Below, in pieces: positions 19,736 to 28,641 of a DNA stretch of 64,000 nucleotides. Positions within the stretch are counted from its first letter, which is position 1. Each line of letters opens with the position of its first letter. The position numbers and the translations under genes are program-made. The notes under the pieces are model-generated. The model worked only from the letters and a program-made list of their open reading frames with translations. It was not told where the DNA came from and did not search any database. Source of the stretch: Deltaproteobacteria bacterium (GTDB lineage Bacteria > Desulfobacterota > Desulfobacteria > Desulfobacterales > UBA2156); contig JAFDGC010000005.1 of NCBI GenBank assembly GCA_019309485.1, forward strand, positions 84,596-148,595, written 5' to 3'.

Positions 19736-20824
19736 ATGTCGAAAAAGCTGATCCTGGAAAATGTGAGCAAGCACTTCGGTTCCCTGGTTGCCGTCAACAA
19801 CGTCAGCCTGGAGATCGAACCGGCGGAATTTTTGTGTTTTTTGGGTCCGAGCGGATGCGGAAAAACGACCCTCCTGAGGATGATCACCGGATTTGAAGAA
19901 ATCACTTCCGGAAAAATCCTCTATGACGGCGCGGTCATCAATAACGTCATCCCCCAAAAAAGGGAGTTCGGCATTGTTTTTCAATCCTATGCCCTTTTTC
20001 CCAACATGACGGTAAGCCAGAATATCGCATTCGGGCTGAAAATGCGGAAAGTCCCCCAAAAGCGGATCGATGAGCGGGTGAAAGAGATACTGGGGCTCAT
20101 CGGCCTGGTGGGGTGGGAAGACCATTATCCGTCCCAGCTGTCCGGAGGGCAGCAGCAACGGGTGGCGCTGGGCAGAGCGATTGCCATCAAGCCCAAAATC
20201 CTTCTGTTGGACGAACCGTTGAGCGCCCTGGACGCCAAAATCCGTATCCGCTTGAGGACCGTGATCAAGCGTCTCCAGGAAGATCTCGGCATCACCTTGA
20301 TCTACGTGACCCATGACCAGGAAGAAGCGCTTGCCCTGGCGGATCGGGTGGTGGTCATGCGGGACGGGGAATTCCGCCAGATCGGTTCTCCCTGGGAGAT
20401 CTACAAGAGGCCGAAAACCAGCTTCATTGCCGGTTTTGTGGGAACCTCCAATTTTATCGCCGGGAAAAAAGAAAACGGCCGCGTCCGATTCGGCTCCAGG
20501 AAAATCGCCGTATCCGGGATCGAATCCATTGAAAGCGAAACGGTCTACCTGGCCATTCGCCCCGAAAATATCGACATGCTTTTATCGGAAGACCTTCCGG
20601 AGGATTTGATTCCCGAAAACATCATCGAAACGCACGTAGAAGTCATCAACTTCTTGGGCGCCGTGGTCAGAATCACCTTCATGCTGGAAGACGAAGAGAT
20701 GCTGGTGGATATCTCCGAAAAGGAGTTTGGCAGGCGAAACCTGAAACGCCGGGATCCGATCCGGCTTTACTTTCCTCCAGGCGCCTTTCACATTTATACG
20801 GAACGCTTCAGAAAACTCATTTAA
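19736..20824 (+). CDS. ABC transporter ATP-binding protein (FbpC/PotA type)
   Basis: 362 residues. Walker A is GPSGCGKTTLLRM, the Q-loop IVFQSYALFPNMTV, the signature LSGGQQQRVALGRAIA, Walker B ILLLDEPLSALDAK and the H-loop VTHDQEEAL. The C-terminal 120 residues form a TOBE-like regulatory domain (YLAIRPENIDML). The length and tail match the iron, spermidine, thiamine and phosphonate importer group. It energises the adjacent fused permease. Confidence 0.95.
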   Translation: MSKKLILENVSKHFGSLVAVNNVSLEIEPAEFLCFLGPSGCGKTTLLRMITGFEEITSGKILYDGAVINNVIPQKREFGIVFQSYALFPNMTVSQNIAFGLKMRKVPQKRIDERVKEILGLIGLVGWEDHYPSQLSGGQQQRVALGRAIAIKPKILLLDEPLSALDAKIRIRLRTVIKRLQEDLGITLIYVTHDQEEALALADRVVVMRDGEFRQIGSPWEIYKRPKTSFIAGFVGTSNFIAGKKENGRVRFGSRKIAVSGIESIESETVYLAIRPENIDMLLSEDLPEDLIPENIIETHVEVINFLGAVVRITFMLEDEEMLVDISEKEFGRRNLKRRDPIRLYFPPGAFHIYTERFRKLI

Positions 20825-20863
20825 GAAAACCGCATGGTCACCCTCCCGGAAAACGGATAAGAT

Positions 20864-22576
20864 ATGGCGTCAAATTCAAACGGCAGCGACGTTTTGGGGC
20901 GATATCAGGTCTCGCCCCTACGGATGGAAATCGATCGGTTTGTCATCCCGGCCGTAACGATCTTCATTGCTTTGCTACTTTCCTTTTTCATGCTTTTTCC
21001 CCTGTCGGCCATTCTCAAGCTGAGCTTTTTCAAAGGGGGCGAGTTCGCCCTTTCCAATTTTACCCTCGACAATTTTCAAAAATATTTCACCACAGGCTAC
21101 ACCCTGAGGGCGCTCTGGCACAGCCTTTATGTGGCTTTTACCACCACGATCATTGTCACCGTCATCACCTTCTTTTTCGCGTATGGTATGACGCGGACCA
21201 CCATCGCCGGAAAGGCCTTTTTCCGAAACATTATCATGATGCCGCTGGTGGCCCCATCCATCGTCCAGGCGCTTGCCCTGATTTATCTTTTCGGGCGCAA
21301 CGGATTGATCACGGCGCATCTTTTTCAAACGGATTGGAGTATCTACGGTCCGACGGGGATTATTGTCTCGGAAGTGTTATACTGCCTACCGCATTCCTAC
21401 GTGATTTTATATACGACCCTTTCCGCGGTGGACATCCGCCTCGACGAAGCCGCCGAAAGCCTTGGGGCCACCCCCTTCAAGGTGTTCACCCGCATTACGC
21501 TCCCTTCAGCCAAGTACGGCATCTTCAGTGCCGCTGCATTGACCTTCAACCTGACCATCACGGACTTCGGGAATCCGGTGGTCATCGGCGGCGACTACAA
21601 TGTCCTGGCCACTGAAATTTACGCCCAGGTCACCAATCTATACCGTTTCGATCTGGGGGCCACCATCAGCATCATCTTACTGGTGCCTTCCCTCATGGCC
21701 TTCGTTCTGAACTATTATATTTCCCGAAAGTCCTTTTCCATGATCAGCGGTGCGGCCAAACCGGTGATTCCGCCGTCAAGACCTTTGAAAAAGTTCGGGT
21801 ATACCACCTTTTGCAGCCTGATTGCCTTGTCCATTATCGTGATTTTCGTCACGGTCGTCTTTGGATCCTTTGTCAAGGTCTGGCCCTATGACTGGTCCCT
21901 GACGCTTCAGCATTATCAGTTTCCTTCCATCGCCGGGTATTCGGCCCTCTGGACGAGTGTATGGGTCTCCCTAGTGGTCGGCATCGCCGGCGCCTTCCTC
22001 ACCCTGGTGGCTGGTTATGTCATGGAAACGCGCAAACCCTTTTTGAAACAATTTGTTTATCTGCTTTCGGTGATGCCCGCCGCCATCCCGGGCCTGGTCA
22101 TGGGGCTGGGATATATCCTGGCCTTCAATAAGCCACATTATTTTTTTTATGGAACGCCATGGATCATCGTCATCAATATCATCATTTGCAATTTCACCCT
22201 GGGGATCTTGTCCAGCATTTCCAATTTGCGGAATATCGATCCTTCCGTCGAGGAGGCCTCCATCAGTCTCGGCGGGGATACCTTTCGAACCTTTTTTAAA
22301 ATCATCTTTCCCCTTTCCCGGGTCGCCTTTTTCCAGAATTTTCTTTATTTTTTCATGAGATCCATGACCACCATCAGCGCCGTTATTTTCCTGGTCTCGG
22401 CGACGGTTCACCTGGCGGCCATTGAAATCATCATGCTGGACAACGACGGCTGGACCGCGAGCGCCAACGCCATGTGCACATGCATCATTTTAATTGTGCT
22501 GGCCATGCTGGGGGTGTTGAAGATCGTCTCCCTCAAGACGGGGGGGGGCATGAAAGGATTGACGGCGGAAGTCTAG
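20864..22576 (+). CDS. ABC transporter permease, two fused domains
   Basis: 570 residues with about 12 membrane segments in two halves, each carrying an ABC EAA loop: LDEAAESLGATPFKVFTRITLPS in the first half and VEEASISLGGDTFRTFFKIIFPLS in the second. The fused design (ThiP/FbpB/PhnU-V type) needs no separate second permease. It lies 39 bases after the ATPase gene and converges with the HAD gene at 22586, leaving only nine bases. Confidence 0.95.
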   Translation: MASNSNGSDVLGRYQVSPLRMEIDRFVIPAVTIFIALLLSFFMLFPLSAILKLSFFKGGEFALSNFTLDNFQKYFTTGYTLRALWHSLYVAFTTTIIVTVITFFFAYGMTRTTIAGKAFFRNIIMMPLVAPSIVQALALIYLFGRNGLITAHLFQTDWSIYGPTGIIVSEVLYCLPHSYVILYTTLSAVDIRLDEAAESLGATPFKVFTRITLPSAKYGIFSAAALTFNLTITDFGNPVVIGGDYNVLATEIYAQVTNLYRFDLGATISIILLVPSLMAFVLNYYISRKSFSMISGAAKPVIPPSRPLKKFGYTTFCSLIALSIIVIFVTVVFGSFVKVWPYDWSLTLQHYQFPSIAGYSALWTSVWVSLVVGIAGAFLTLVAGYVMETRKPFLKQFVYLLSVMPAAIPGLVMGLGYILAFNKPHYFFYGTPWIIVINIIICNFTLGILSSISNLRNIDPSVEEASISLGGDTFRTFFKIIFPLSRVAFFQNFLYFFMRSMTTISAVIFLVSATVHLAAIEIIMLDNDGWTASANAMCTCIILIVLAMLGVLKIVSLKTGGGMKGLTAEV

Positions 22577-22585
22577 GTTCGTCCG

Positions 22586-23581
22586 TTAGGAATCCAAGAG
22601 GGCCGGAAGCAGGCGGAAGTCATCGACGATCGCGGCGGCGCCGGCGTTTCGAAGCGCTTCGGCAAGCCCGGCTTTATCGGAAGAAACGACCGTAACGCCG
22701 ATGCCCGCAAAGGGCGCCGATGCCCTCGCAGCGGCGATCATGTCGTCGGGCATGTCGCCGAGGTAGTAAAATCTTGTAGCGTCCTTTCCAACGGCGGTTT
22801 CCAGGGCATCCAACATGAAGGGATGGGGTTTGCTCAAGGAGACGCTTTCTCCTCCGGTATCCAGGCGTCTTTTTTCCGCTTCCAAACAGTCGTCCAGGGT
22901 ATAGACGGCCGAGAAGAATCGCCGCACACCGAACCGCTGCAGGGGATAATCGGCCTCTGATTTCGGACGGCCCGTGGCGATGGCCAAAATATGGCGCCGA
23001 AAAAGCTGTTCCAGGGTCTTGGGATCGATTAAAAGACGCTCCCTGTCGATCAGTCCCTCTCCATGATACACAAGGGGCGACAGGCCGTAGGTTTTTTGAA
23101 ATAAACGGGGGCCCAAATAAATTTCCTGGAAGATCTGCTTGATGATGTTTCCGCTTCCCACGTCCCCGGGAGTGCAGGCCACTACAAAATCGTGAAGGGT
23201 CCCCGTTGTTTTTTCCATGAGCCGGCTCAGGGGGAAAGGCGTGTTTTTTAAAAACCGGGCCAACGCGATCACGTCGGCCCGGGAAATCCGGAGGCGGTAT
23301 TCCGGCCAGGGATCCGGAGCCGAAAAAGGGGGGAGGTCTTCCGCGAGAAAACATAACATGCTGAGGACGGCGGCCGTCAAATCCCAGTCATTGTTCAGCC
23401 CGCCCCGTTGCTTGACACGGGCCAGATCCGAAAGGGGAAAAAGGGGCTCCGGAAGCGATTCCCATCCCCTCGCCCCTTTGAAAAAGAATCGTGCCGTCCG
23501 GCGCACCGTATCCCGATAAGACCCGGAAACATCCACCAGTACTCCATCCATGTCGAACACGACCAGCGCCTTTTGCTTCAT
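22586..23581 (-). CDS. HAD superfamily hydrolase, subfamily IA
   Basis: 331 residues. HAD motif I is VVFDMDGVLVDVSGSYRDTVRR, the cap contains a GGLNNDWDLTAAVL segment, motif II is AIATGRPKSEAD, motif III KPHPFMLDAL, and motif IV YLGDMPDDMIAAARAS. The GGxNNDWDLT cap is characteristic of the TIGR01548-like group. It overlaps the upstream HAD gene by four bases. Substrate unknown; the gene is the last of the TRAP-uspA-HAD series. Confidence 0.85.
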   Translation of the reverse strand: MKQKALVVFDMDGVLVDVSGSYRDTVRRTARFFFKGARGWESLPEPLFPLSDLARVKQRGGLNNDWDLTAAVLSMLCFLAEDLPPFSAPDPWPEYRLRISRADVIALARFLKNTPFPLSRLMEKTTGTLHDFVVACTPGDVGSGNIIKQIFQEIYLGPRLFQKTYGLSPLVYHGEGLIDRERLLIDPKTLEQLFRRHILAIATGRPKSEADYPLQRFGVRRFFSAVYTLDDCLEAEKRRLDTGGESVSLSKPHPFMLDALETAVGKDATRFYYLGDMPDDMIAAARASAPFAGIGVTVVSSDKAGLAEALRNAGAAAIVDDFRLLPALLDS

Positions 23582-24312
23582 TTTTCCCTTCTCCGGGATG
23601 GGCCCACTCCGGTCTTTGCGGACAGCCTGTCGATCAACCCCACAAGCTCCGGAATGGACCCAATATCATGGTAACATCCCGAAGTGCGCGGTTTTCCTTT
23701 TCGCCTGGATCGGTCCATCAGCACCGGCACCCCGGCCCAGGCAAGGAGGGGAAGATCCGTGTATCCGTCCCCCACGGCTATGACCCGATCTGAGTCAAGG
23801 CATTGTTCTTTCACCGGCTTCAACTTGTCGGCAGGGTGAATGATGCGTCTTTCAATGCCGGTGATCCGTCCATCGGCGGAAAGGAGGCGGTTTCCCTCGA
23901 TGCGAACAAAGCACGATTTTATGCCGGCAATCTCCAGGATGCGTTCGATCAGATTCATCGTCCCACAGCTGATGATCATCATGGAGTGCCCGGCATTGAA
24001 AAGCGACCGGAGGGCGGCCCGATCGACATCACCTATTTTTCGGGCCAATCGTTTCGAGACCTCTTCAATGCGGCTCAAGGGGGTCCCTGAAAGGACCCAT
24101 GCATAATATTTTTTGAAAGCAGGCCCCATCCATTTTCGGCGGTCCATGAAAATGATGGCGTTGGCCACGATGCGCTTGGGAGGTGAGAATTTCCTCCCGG
24201 ATGCCTGTAAGCCGGAAAGCAGCAGGGTGTGTTCGCTGTCGTAAGGATCGGAGGGAAGCAGGGTCCCGTCGAAATCCCAAATGATGGTAAAAGGGATCAG
24301 CCGTTTGCGCAT
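23578..24312 (-). CDS. HAD superfamily hydrolase, phosphoserine-phosphatase-like (IB)
   Basis: 244 residues from the ATG at 24312; the open frame extends further upstream into uspA but that part has no protein-like pattern. Motif I is IIWDFDGTLLPSDPYDSEH, motif II MMIISCGTMNLIERIL, and motif IV VIAVGDGYTDLPLLAWAGVPVLMD, as in the SerB-like IB subfamily. No good ribosome site is seen at 24312. Stop-start overlap with the next HAD gene suggests joint expression. Confidence 0.82.
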   Translation of the reverse strand: MRKRLIPFTIIWDFDGTLLPSDPYDSEHTLLLSGLQASGRKFSPPKRIVANAIIFMDRRKWMGPAFKKYYAWVLSGTPLSRIEEVSKRLARKIGDVDRAALRSLFNAGHSMMIISCGTMNLIERILEIAGIKSCFVRIEGNRLLSADGRITGIERRIIHPADKLKPVKEQCLDSDRVIAVGDGYTDLPLLAWAGVPVLMDRSRRKGKPRTSGCYHDIGSIPELVGLIDRLSAKTGVGPSRRREK

Positions 24313-24362
24313 ATGGGCCAGGACCAATCTTGCTTCATCACCACCGTACGTCCGGTCAGGGA

Positions 24363-24884
24363 TTATTCCGGTAAACGGATCACCAAAACCGGGATGGTCG
24401 AGTGTCGTACGACCCATCGGGCGGTGCTGCCGATCAGCACATCCGCAAGGGCGCTTTGACCGTGTGTTCCCATGACGATGAGATCGCAACGCCGTTTTTT
24501 TGCGGTTTCGACGATCATCTCGGCCGTGGGCCCGGTTTTGATGATGATTTCATCGGTGACGAACGTCTGGTTCGGGGCGCCGTTTTGGATCGTATCGGAA
24601 AAGGCCTGGAGGACGTCTTTCAATGCGAGATGGTCCCGTTTCTCGTCCATTAATTCTTCCCGAGCCTCCGCATAATACCGCCGCCGGATTTCTTTCCAGG
24701 TATCGGTATGGATCATGTTCAATATGAAATTTTCCCCGGGAAACTCGGCCATGACGTGAAGGATGGTAATGCCGGCACCATAGGTACGGGCAAGATTCAC
24801 CGCATAGGCAAAGGCGTGAACGGCGCTTTCCGAAAGGTCGGTGGCGTACAGAATCTTTTTTATCCGGACGTCCGGGAGCTTCAT
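24363..24884 (-). CDS. Universal stress protein, UspA family
   Basis: 173 residues. It begins VRIKKILYATDLSESAVHAFAYAVNLA and ends with the ATP-binding motif VMGTHGQSALADVLIGSTARWVVRHSTIPVLVI (G-x2-G-x9-G-S/T). It is 30 bases downstream of dctM. A UspA protein is also coded with the TRAP ectoine transporter TeaABC of Halomonas (TeaD), where it modulates transport; the same link may apply here. Confidence 0.92.
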   Translation of the reverse strand: MKLPDVRIKKILYATDLSESAVHAFAYAVNLARTYGAGITILHVMAEFPGENFILNMIHTDTWKEIRRRYYAEAREELMDEKRDHLALKDVLQAFSDTIQNGAPNQTFVTDEIIIKTGPTAEMIVETAKKRRCDLIVMGTHGQSALADVLIGSTARWVVRHSTIPVLVIRLPE

Positions 24885-24914
24885 TTTATCAATCCTTCAA
24901 TATCACCGATCCAT

Positions 24915-26240
24915 TTATCTTGCAAAGTAGATTTCAGGCAGCCACAAAGCGATTTGCGGAAAGAGAATGACGATAGCCAGTCCCAGTATCATCACCAAGA
25001 CAAAGGGGATGATGGAACGGTAGATGTCCGCCAGGGAGACTTCCGGCGGCGCCATGGCCTTCATCAAAAAGAGATTATAGCCGAAGGGCGGCGTCATGTA
25101 GGCGATCTGGCAGGTAATGGTATACAGCACGCCGTACCAGATGGGGTTGAAACCGAGCTTGATGACCAGCGGCACATACAAAGGGGCCACGATGATGAGC
25201 ATGGCCGTATCGTCCAGGAACATCCCCATCAGAATGTAAGTCAACTGCATCATGACGAGGACGTGCCACGGGCTGAGCGCCCACTTCTTGATGAACAGGT
25301 TTTCGATGGCATGGACGGCACCCAGTCCGTCGAAAACGGCCCCGAAGCAAAGGGCGGCCAGAATCACCCACATGAACATGCAGCTCACGCTCAACGTGTT
25401 CCGGAGGGTTTCTTCGATGACCCGGCGGTTCAGGCGCCGGTTCACCGCGGCGGCGAGGGTGGTGGCCGCGGCGCCCGCGGCGGAACACTCCACCAGGCTG
25501 GTGACCCCCATCAAAAACAAACCGGTCATTGAAAAAATGATCACCAGCGGGACGATTCCCGCACGCAAGAGGCGGAATCGTTCCCCCCAGGAAATGAGTC
25601 GCCGCTCTTCTATGGGCAGGGCCGGTCCCAAATGCGGCTGAAGTATGCAGCGGATGAGAATGTATAGGACGAACAATCCGGCCAGCAGAAATCCGGGCAA
25701 GACACCGGCCATCCACAAATGACCCACCGGTTGTCGAGCTATCATGCCGTAAAGCACCAGAACCACACTGGGCGGCACCATGATCCCCAGAGAACTCCCG
25801 GCCTGGATAACCCCCGTGACCATGACTTTGTCGTATTTGCGTTTCAACATTTCCGGCAAAGCGATGCTGGCGCCGATGGCCATACCCGCCACGCTCAATC
25901 CGTTCATGGCAGAGACGGCCACCATCAGGCCGATGGTCCCCACGGCCAGACCCCCGGGGACCGGGCCCATCCATACGTGGAACATGCGGTAGAGATCACT
26001 GGCGATGCCCGACTCGGAAAACATATACCCCATATAGATAAAAAGCGGGAGGGTGAGCAACGGATACCAGTTCAAAAGGACAAAGCTCGCGTTGAAGGGC
26101 ATTTCATAGGCGCCCTTTCCCCATAACATGAGGGCGAACAAGGTGGCTACGCCGCCGATGGCGGCAAAGACCCGTTGCCCGGTAAGGAGCATCAGCATCA
26201 TGGAAGAGAAGATGAAAAGGGCGATCAGTTCGTGACTCAT
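24915..26240 (-). CDS. dctM: TRAP transporter large permease subunit
   Basis: 441 residues with about 12 membrane segments. DctM family features include FVLLNWYPLLTLPLFIYMGYMFSESGIA near the N-terminus, GLSVAGMAIGASIALPEML, AGSSLGIMVPPSVVLVLYG, and MGMFLDDTAMLIIVAPLYVPLV. It is the ion-coupled transport subunit of a three-part tripartite periplasmic transporter. Its ATG overlaps the dctQ stop by four bases. Confidence 0.96.
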   Translation of the reverse strand: MSHELIALFIFSSMMLMLLTGQRVFAAIGGVATLFALMLWGKGAYEMPFNASFVLLNWYPLLTLPLFIYMGYMFSESGIASDLYRMFHVWMGPVPGGLAVGTIGLMVAVSAMNGLSVAGMAIGASIALPEMLKRKYDKVMVTGVIQAGSSLGIMVPPSVVLVLYGMIARQPVGHLWMAGVLPGFLLAGLFVLYILIRCILQPHLGPALPIEERRLISWGERFRLLRAGIVPLVIIFSMTGLFLMGVTSLVECSAAGAAATTLAAAVNRRLNRRVIEETLRNTLSVSCMFMWVILAALCFGAVFDGLGAVHAIENLFIKKWALSPWHVLVMMQLTYILMGMFLDDTAMLIIVAPLYVPLVIKLGFNPIWYGVLYTITCQIAYMTPPFGYNLFLMKAMAPPEVSLADIYRSIIPFVLVMILGLAIVILFPQIALWLPEIYFAR

Positions 26241-26749
26241 GAGGATTCCTTCCCTTTGGCTTTTTCAAGGTCTTTGAAGAAGGTGGCAATAGCCTGGAGC
26301 AGCATGATCAGGATTCCGATGGCCATGATGATCTTGATCGGAGCCAAAGGCGGCGCCCAGGGGGTATAATTCACCTGGCCGTATCGTATGGCGTAATCAA
26401 TGCTTGAAATGGCGCCGACAAGAAGAAAGATCAGGTAAAAAATTAAAAAAGGGACCGTCAGCACATCCGCCAGGGCCTGTCGTTTCGTGGACCATCGTCC
26501 GTAGAGAAGATCCATGCGGACGTGTCCTTCCAGAATCATGGAGTATCCGCCACCCAGCAGGTAATAGGCGGCCATGAGAAATTGCGCGATTTCCACCACC
26601 CAGATGTGAGGGCGGTTGAACAGGGTCCTGGAGATGGACTCAAAAAGCAAAACACCCATCATGGCGAACACCATGTATTGCGCGAATCGGCCCACGGCCG
26701 TGCTCGTGGCATCGGTGCAGCGCACAAACGCGTTGATGATCTTCGGCAT
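26237..26749 (-). CDS. dctQ: TRAP transporter small permease subunit
   Basis: 170 residues with four predicted membrane segments (for example FAQYMVFAMMGVLLFES; AQFLMAAYYLLGGGYSMI; FLIFYLIFLLVGAISSI). It has the DctQ core with HVRMDLLYGRWSTKRQA between segments. AAAGGAA precedes the ATG. Works with the overlapping dctM gene. Confidence 0.93.
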   Translation of the reverse strand: MPKIINAFVRCTDATSTAVGRFAQYMVFAMMGVLLFESISRTLFNRPHIWVVEIAQFLMAAYYLLGGGYSMILEGHVRMDLLYGRWSTKRQALADVLTVPFLIFYLIFLLVGAISSIDYAIRYGQVNYTPWAPPLAPIKIIMAIGILIMLLQAIATFFKDLEKAKGKESS

Positions 26750-26870
26750 ATGCGTTCCTTTAATATGGTGACCGGTTTTTGTGCTCTTATTGGGTTAAGG
26801 AATACCGTCGGCTGAAAACGAATCCCCCGTCATTGCTTCGGGGGGTTGAGTCTTTTTCGATAAAATGTAT

Positions 26871-26980
26871 CGGAGACCCGTTGCCCGTAAGTCCTGCCGT
26901 TAAACGGGGTGGAAGGAAGCGCTCTCAAAATGAACCTTATTCCTTACTGAAAAACCGCGTTCTTCAGTCCGGGGCGCCAC
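26871..26980 (-). repeat. Structured repeat R2, copy a (diverged)
   Basis: On the minus strand it contains CTGAAGAACG, TCAGTAAGGAA, TTTTGAGAGCGCTTCC and a hairpin CCGTTTAACGG. This corresponds in order to the copies at 28501 and 46161, with the small stem changed in sequence but still paired. It occupies part of the 343-base gap between dctQ and dctP. Confidence 0.5.
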
Positions 26981-27023
26981 GATTCGAAAGGGGCTCGTTC
27001 CTTTTCTATCGGGCAATTAAAGG

Positions 27024-27064
27024 TTCACCTTCCCGGGCCCATGTACGGTGCCCGGGAAGGTGAA
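27024..27064 (-). terminator. Strong hairpin between dctP and dctQ
   Basis: TTCACCTTCCCGGGC (27024-27038) pairs perfectly with GCCCGGGAAGGTGAA (27050-27064). No T-run follows on the minus strand, so it is more probably a partial terminator or 3'-end stabiliser for the dctP message than a full stop. Confidence 0.6.
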
Positions 27065-27092
27065 ATGGACTGAAATAAAATAGCCCGGCGGA

Positions 27093-28142
27093 TTAATACC
27101 GGTACGGAGGTCCGGCTTCTTTCATGGTCTTGGCATACTCTTTCAGGATTTTGACGACCTTGGCGTTCCGGGGGCTCTTGGCTGCCACCTCATCCCAGAA
27201 TTTCAATGCCGCATCTTCCACCACCTTCCACTCCTCTTTTGGAATGGAGGTGAGTTTCAGCTTGCCGCCTTTGGTACGGTAGTGGGCTTCACCCCACCAG
27301 TACCAATGCTGACGATAGTAATGGGAGCTGTCCATACAAAGGCGAAACAGGGCTTTCAGGTGTTCCGGCACTTTTTCCCAGGACGGGGTGTGAACAAAAT
27401 AGGATCCCGCCCACGCGCCGGAAATGGGGTTGGTCAGATAGTATTTGGTGACGTCCGCCCATCCGACGGTATAGTCTTCGGTGATCCCCGACCAGGCCAC
27501 ACCGTCCAGTTCTCCGGTTTGGATGGCCATTTGGACGTCTTCGTAGGGGATAGACATGGGCACCACGCCGAACTGCTGCATGAACCGGCCTCCTGTGGGA
27601 AACATGTACATTCTCAGGCCTTTGAGATCCTCCACGTGATTGATGGGCCGGACCGTGGCGAAATTGCAGGGATCCCACGCCCCGGCGCTCAGCCAGGTGA
27701 CGTCTTTCACTTCGGCGTAGGCTTCTTCCCATATCTTGTCGAGTCCATACCAGTGGAACAATACCGGGACATCCAGGGAGTAGCGGGACGCAAAGGGGAA
27801 GTATGCCGCGAAGACCGAGACGTCCACCGGCGCCGCGATGGAGTCATCATCACTTTGCACCGCGTCGATGGTCCCTTTCTGTACGGCCCTGAACAGCTCT
27901 CCATGGGGGACCAGCTGGTCCGCGTTGTAAAGCTCGACGATCATTTCGCCGTTCGCGGCCTTGTTGAATGCGTCGATGGACGGCTTGATGACATGGGCGG
28001 CCAGGGCAGGACCGGCATACGTTTGCATTCTCCATTTGATGGTCGTTTTCTTCTGCGCGATCACGTAGGGTGCATTGACCGCTGTGGCCGCCACTGCGGC
28101 GGTTCCCATCCCCGCTTTTTTAAGAAAATCGCGTCGTTTCAT
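27093..28142 (-). CDS. dctP: TRAP transporter substrate-binding protein, Tat-exported
   Basis: 349 residues from the ATG at 28142, preceded by AAGGAGG; the open frame runs 73 codons further upstream through the promoter and is ignored. A twin-arginine signal is plain (MKRRDFLKKAGMGTAAVAATA). The mature part has DctP features such as IKWRMQTYAGPALAAHVIKPSIDAF, GKGTIDAVQ-like and DLKGLRMYMFPTGGRFMQQFG followed by MAIQTGELDGVAWSG. The subgroup resembles 2-oxo-acid or lactate-type TRAP binding proteins, but the ligand is not known. The promoter at 28222-28250 carries the shared operator. Confidence 0.93.
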   Translation of the reverse strand: MKRRDFLKKAGMGTAAVAATAVNAPYVIAQKKTTIKWRMQTYAGPALAAHVIKPSIDAFNKAANGEMIVELYNADQLVPHGELFRAVQKGTIDAVQSDDDSIAAPVDVSVFAAYFPFASRYSLDVPVLFHWYGLDKIWEEAYAEVKDVTWLSAGAWDPCNFATVRPINHVEDLKGLRMYMFPTGGRFMQQFGVVPMSIPYEDVQMAIQTGELDGVAWSGITEDYTVGWADVTKYYLTNPISGAWAGSYFVHTPSWEKVPEHLKALFRLCMDSSHYYRQHWYWWGEAHYRTKGGKLKLTSIPKEEWKVVEDAALKFWDEVAAKSPRNAKVVKILKEYAKTMKEAGPPYRY

Positions 28143-28221
28143 TGAGCCTGCCTCCTTTTTTGGTGTTGGGTTGGTAAAACGTTCATGCCGCCTTTCCCTC
28201 TTGACATGAAACGGACCGATC

Positions 28222-28250
28222 GATATAGATGTATATACAGCATTGGTCAA
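28222..28250 (-). promoter_or_regulatory. dctP promoter with HutC-type operator, site 2
   Basis: On the minus strand TTGACC, 17-base spacer and TATATC form a sigma-70-type promoter. The spacer holds the perfect palindrome TGTATATACA (28230-28239), matching the GT-x-TA-x-AC pattern of HutC-type GntR operators. Confidence 0.65.
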
Positions 28251-28500
28251 AAATAATGATCTCTCGGGCAGCGGAAAGAACTCTCTTTGTGTGTCGACGT
28301 CGCAAAGGCATGCTTTCACTGCGTTGAGCGTTTCAAACGACATTTGATTCGGCCAAGACATCGAAGGCGGGCGTCATGACTCGCCCGCATTATCTGCCTA
28401 CCGTGTTGGAGTTGCATTTGTCAAGCTTTTTATATAAAGGGCTCGGCGGCATCGAATGCGGTTTTTCGCGCGTTGCCGATTTTAAGAAACCGAAAGTGGA

Positions 28501-28609
28501 GCCCTCGCCCTGAAGGTCGGGGCTCCCCGGTAAGGTAAGTACCTATTTTGAGATCGCTTCCCTTGACCCCGGCTTAAAAGGCGTGGCTTTCGGGAAGCGT
28601 TCCGGTCAA
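28501..28609 (+). repeat. Structured repeat R2, copy b
   Basis: Contains CGCCCTGAAGGTCGGGGCTC, CCCGGTAAGG, then CGCTTCCC (28555-28562) pairing with GGGAAGCG (28592-28599) around a smaller stem near CTTAAAAG. It matches the copy at 46161 over its full length on the opposite strand. Its reverse strand resembles the end hairpins of IS200/IS605 elements. It lies in the 499-base gap between dctP and the kinase gene; the rest of that gap holds the dctP promoter and nothing else that I recognise. Confidence 0.6.
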
Positions 28610-28641
28610 CGAAGAGAACCGTTTCAAAACGAAAAGGGGGA

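Noticed and set aside
28143-28361. 73-codon upstream extension of dctP
   Set aside because: It would bury the Tat signal and covers the promoter; AAGGAGG fixes the start at 28142.
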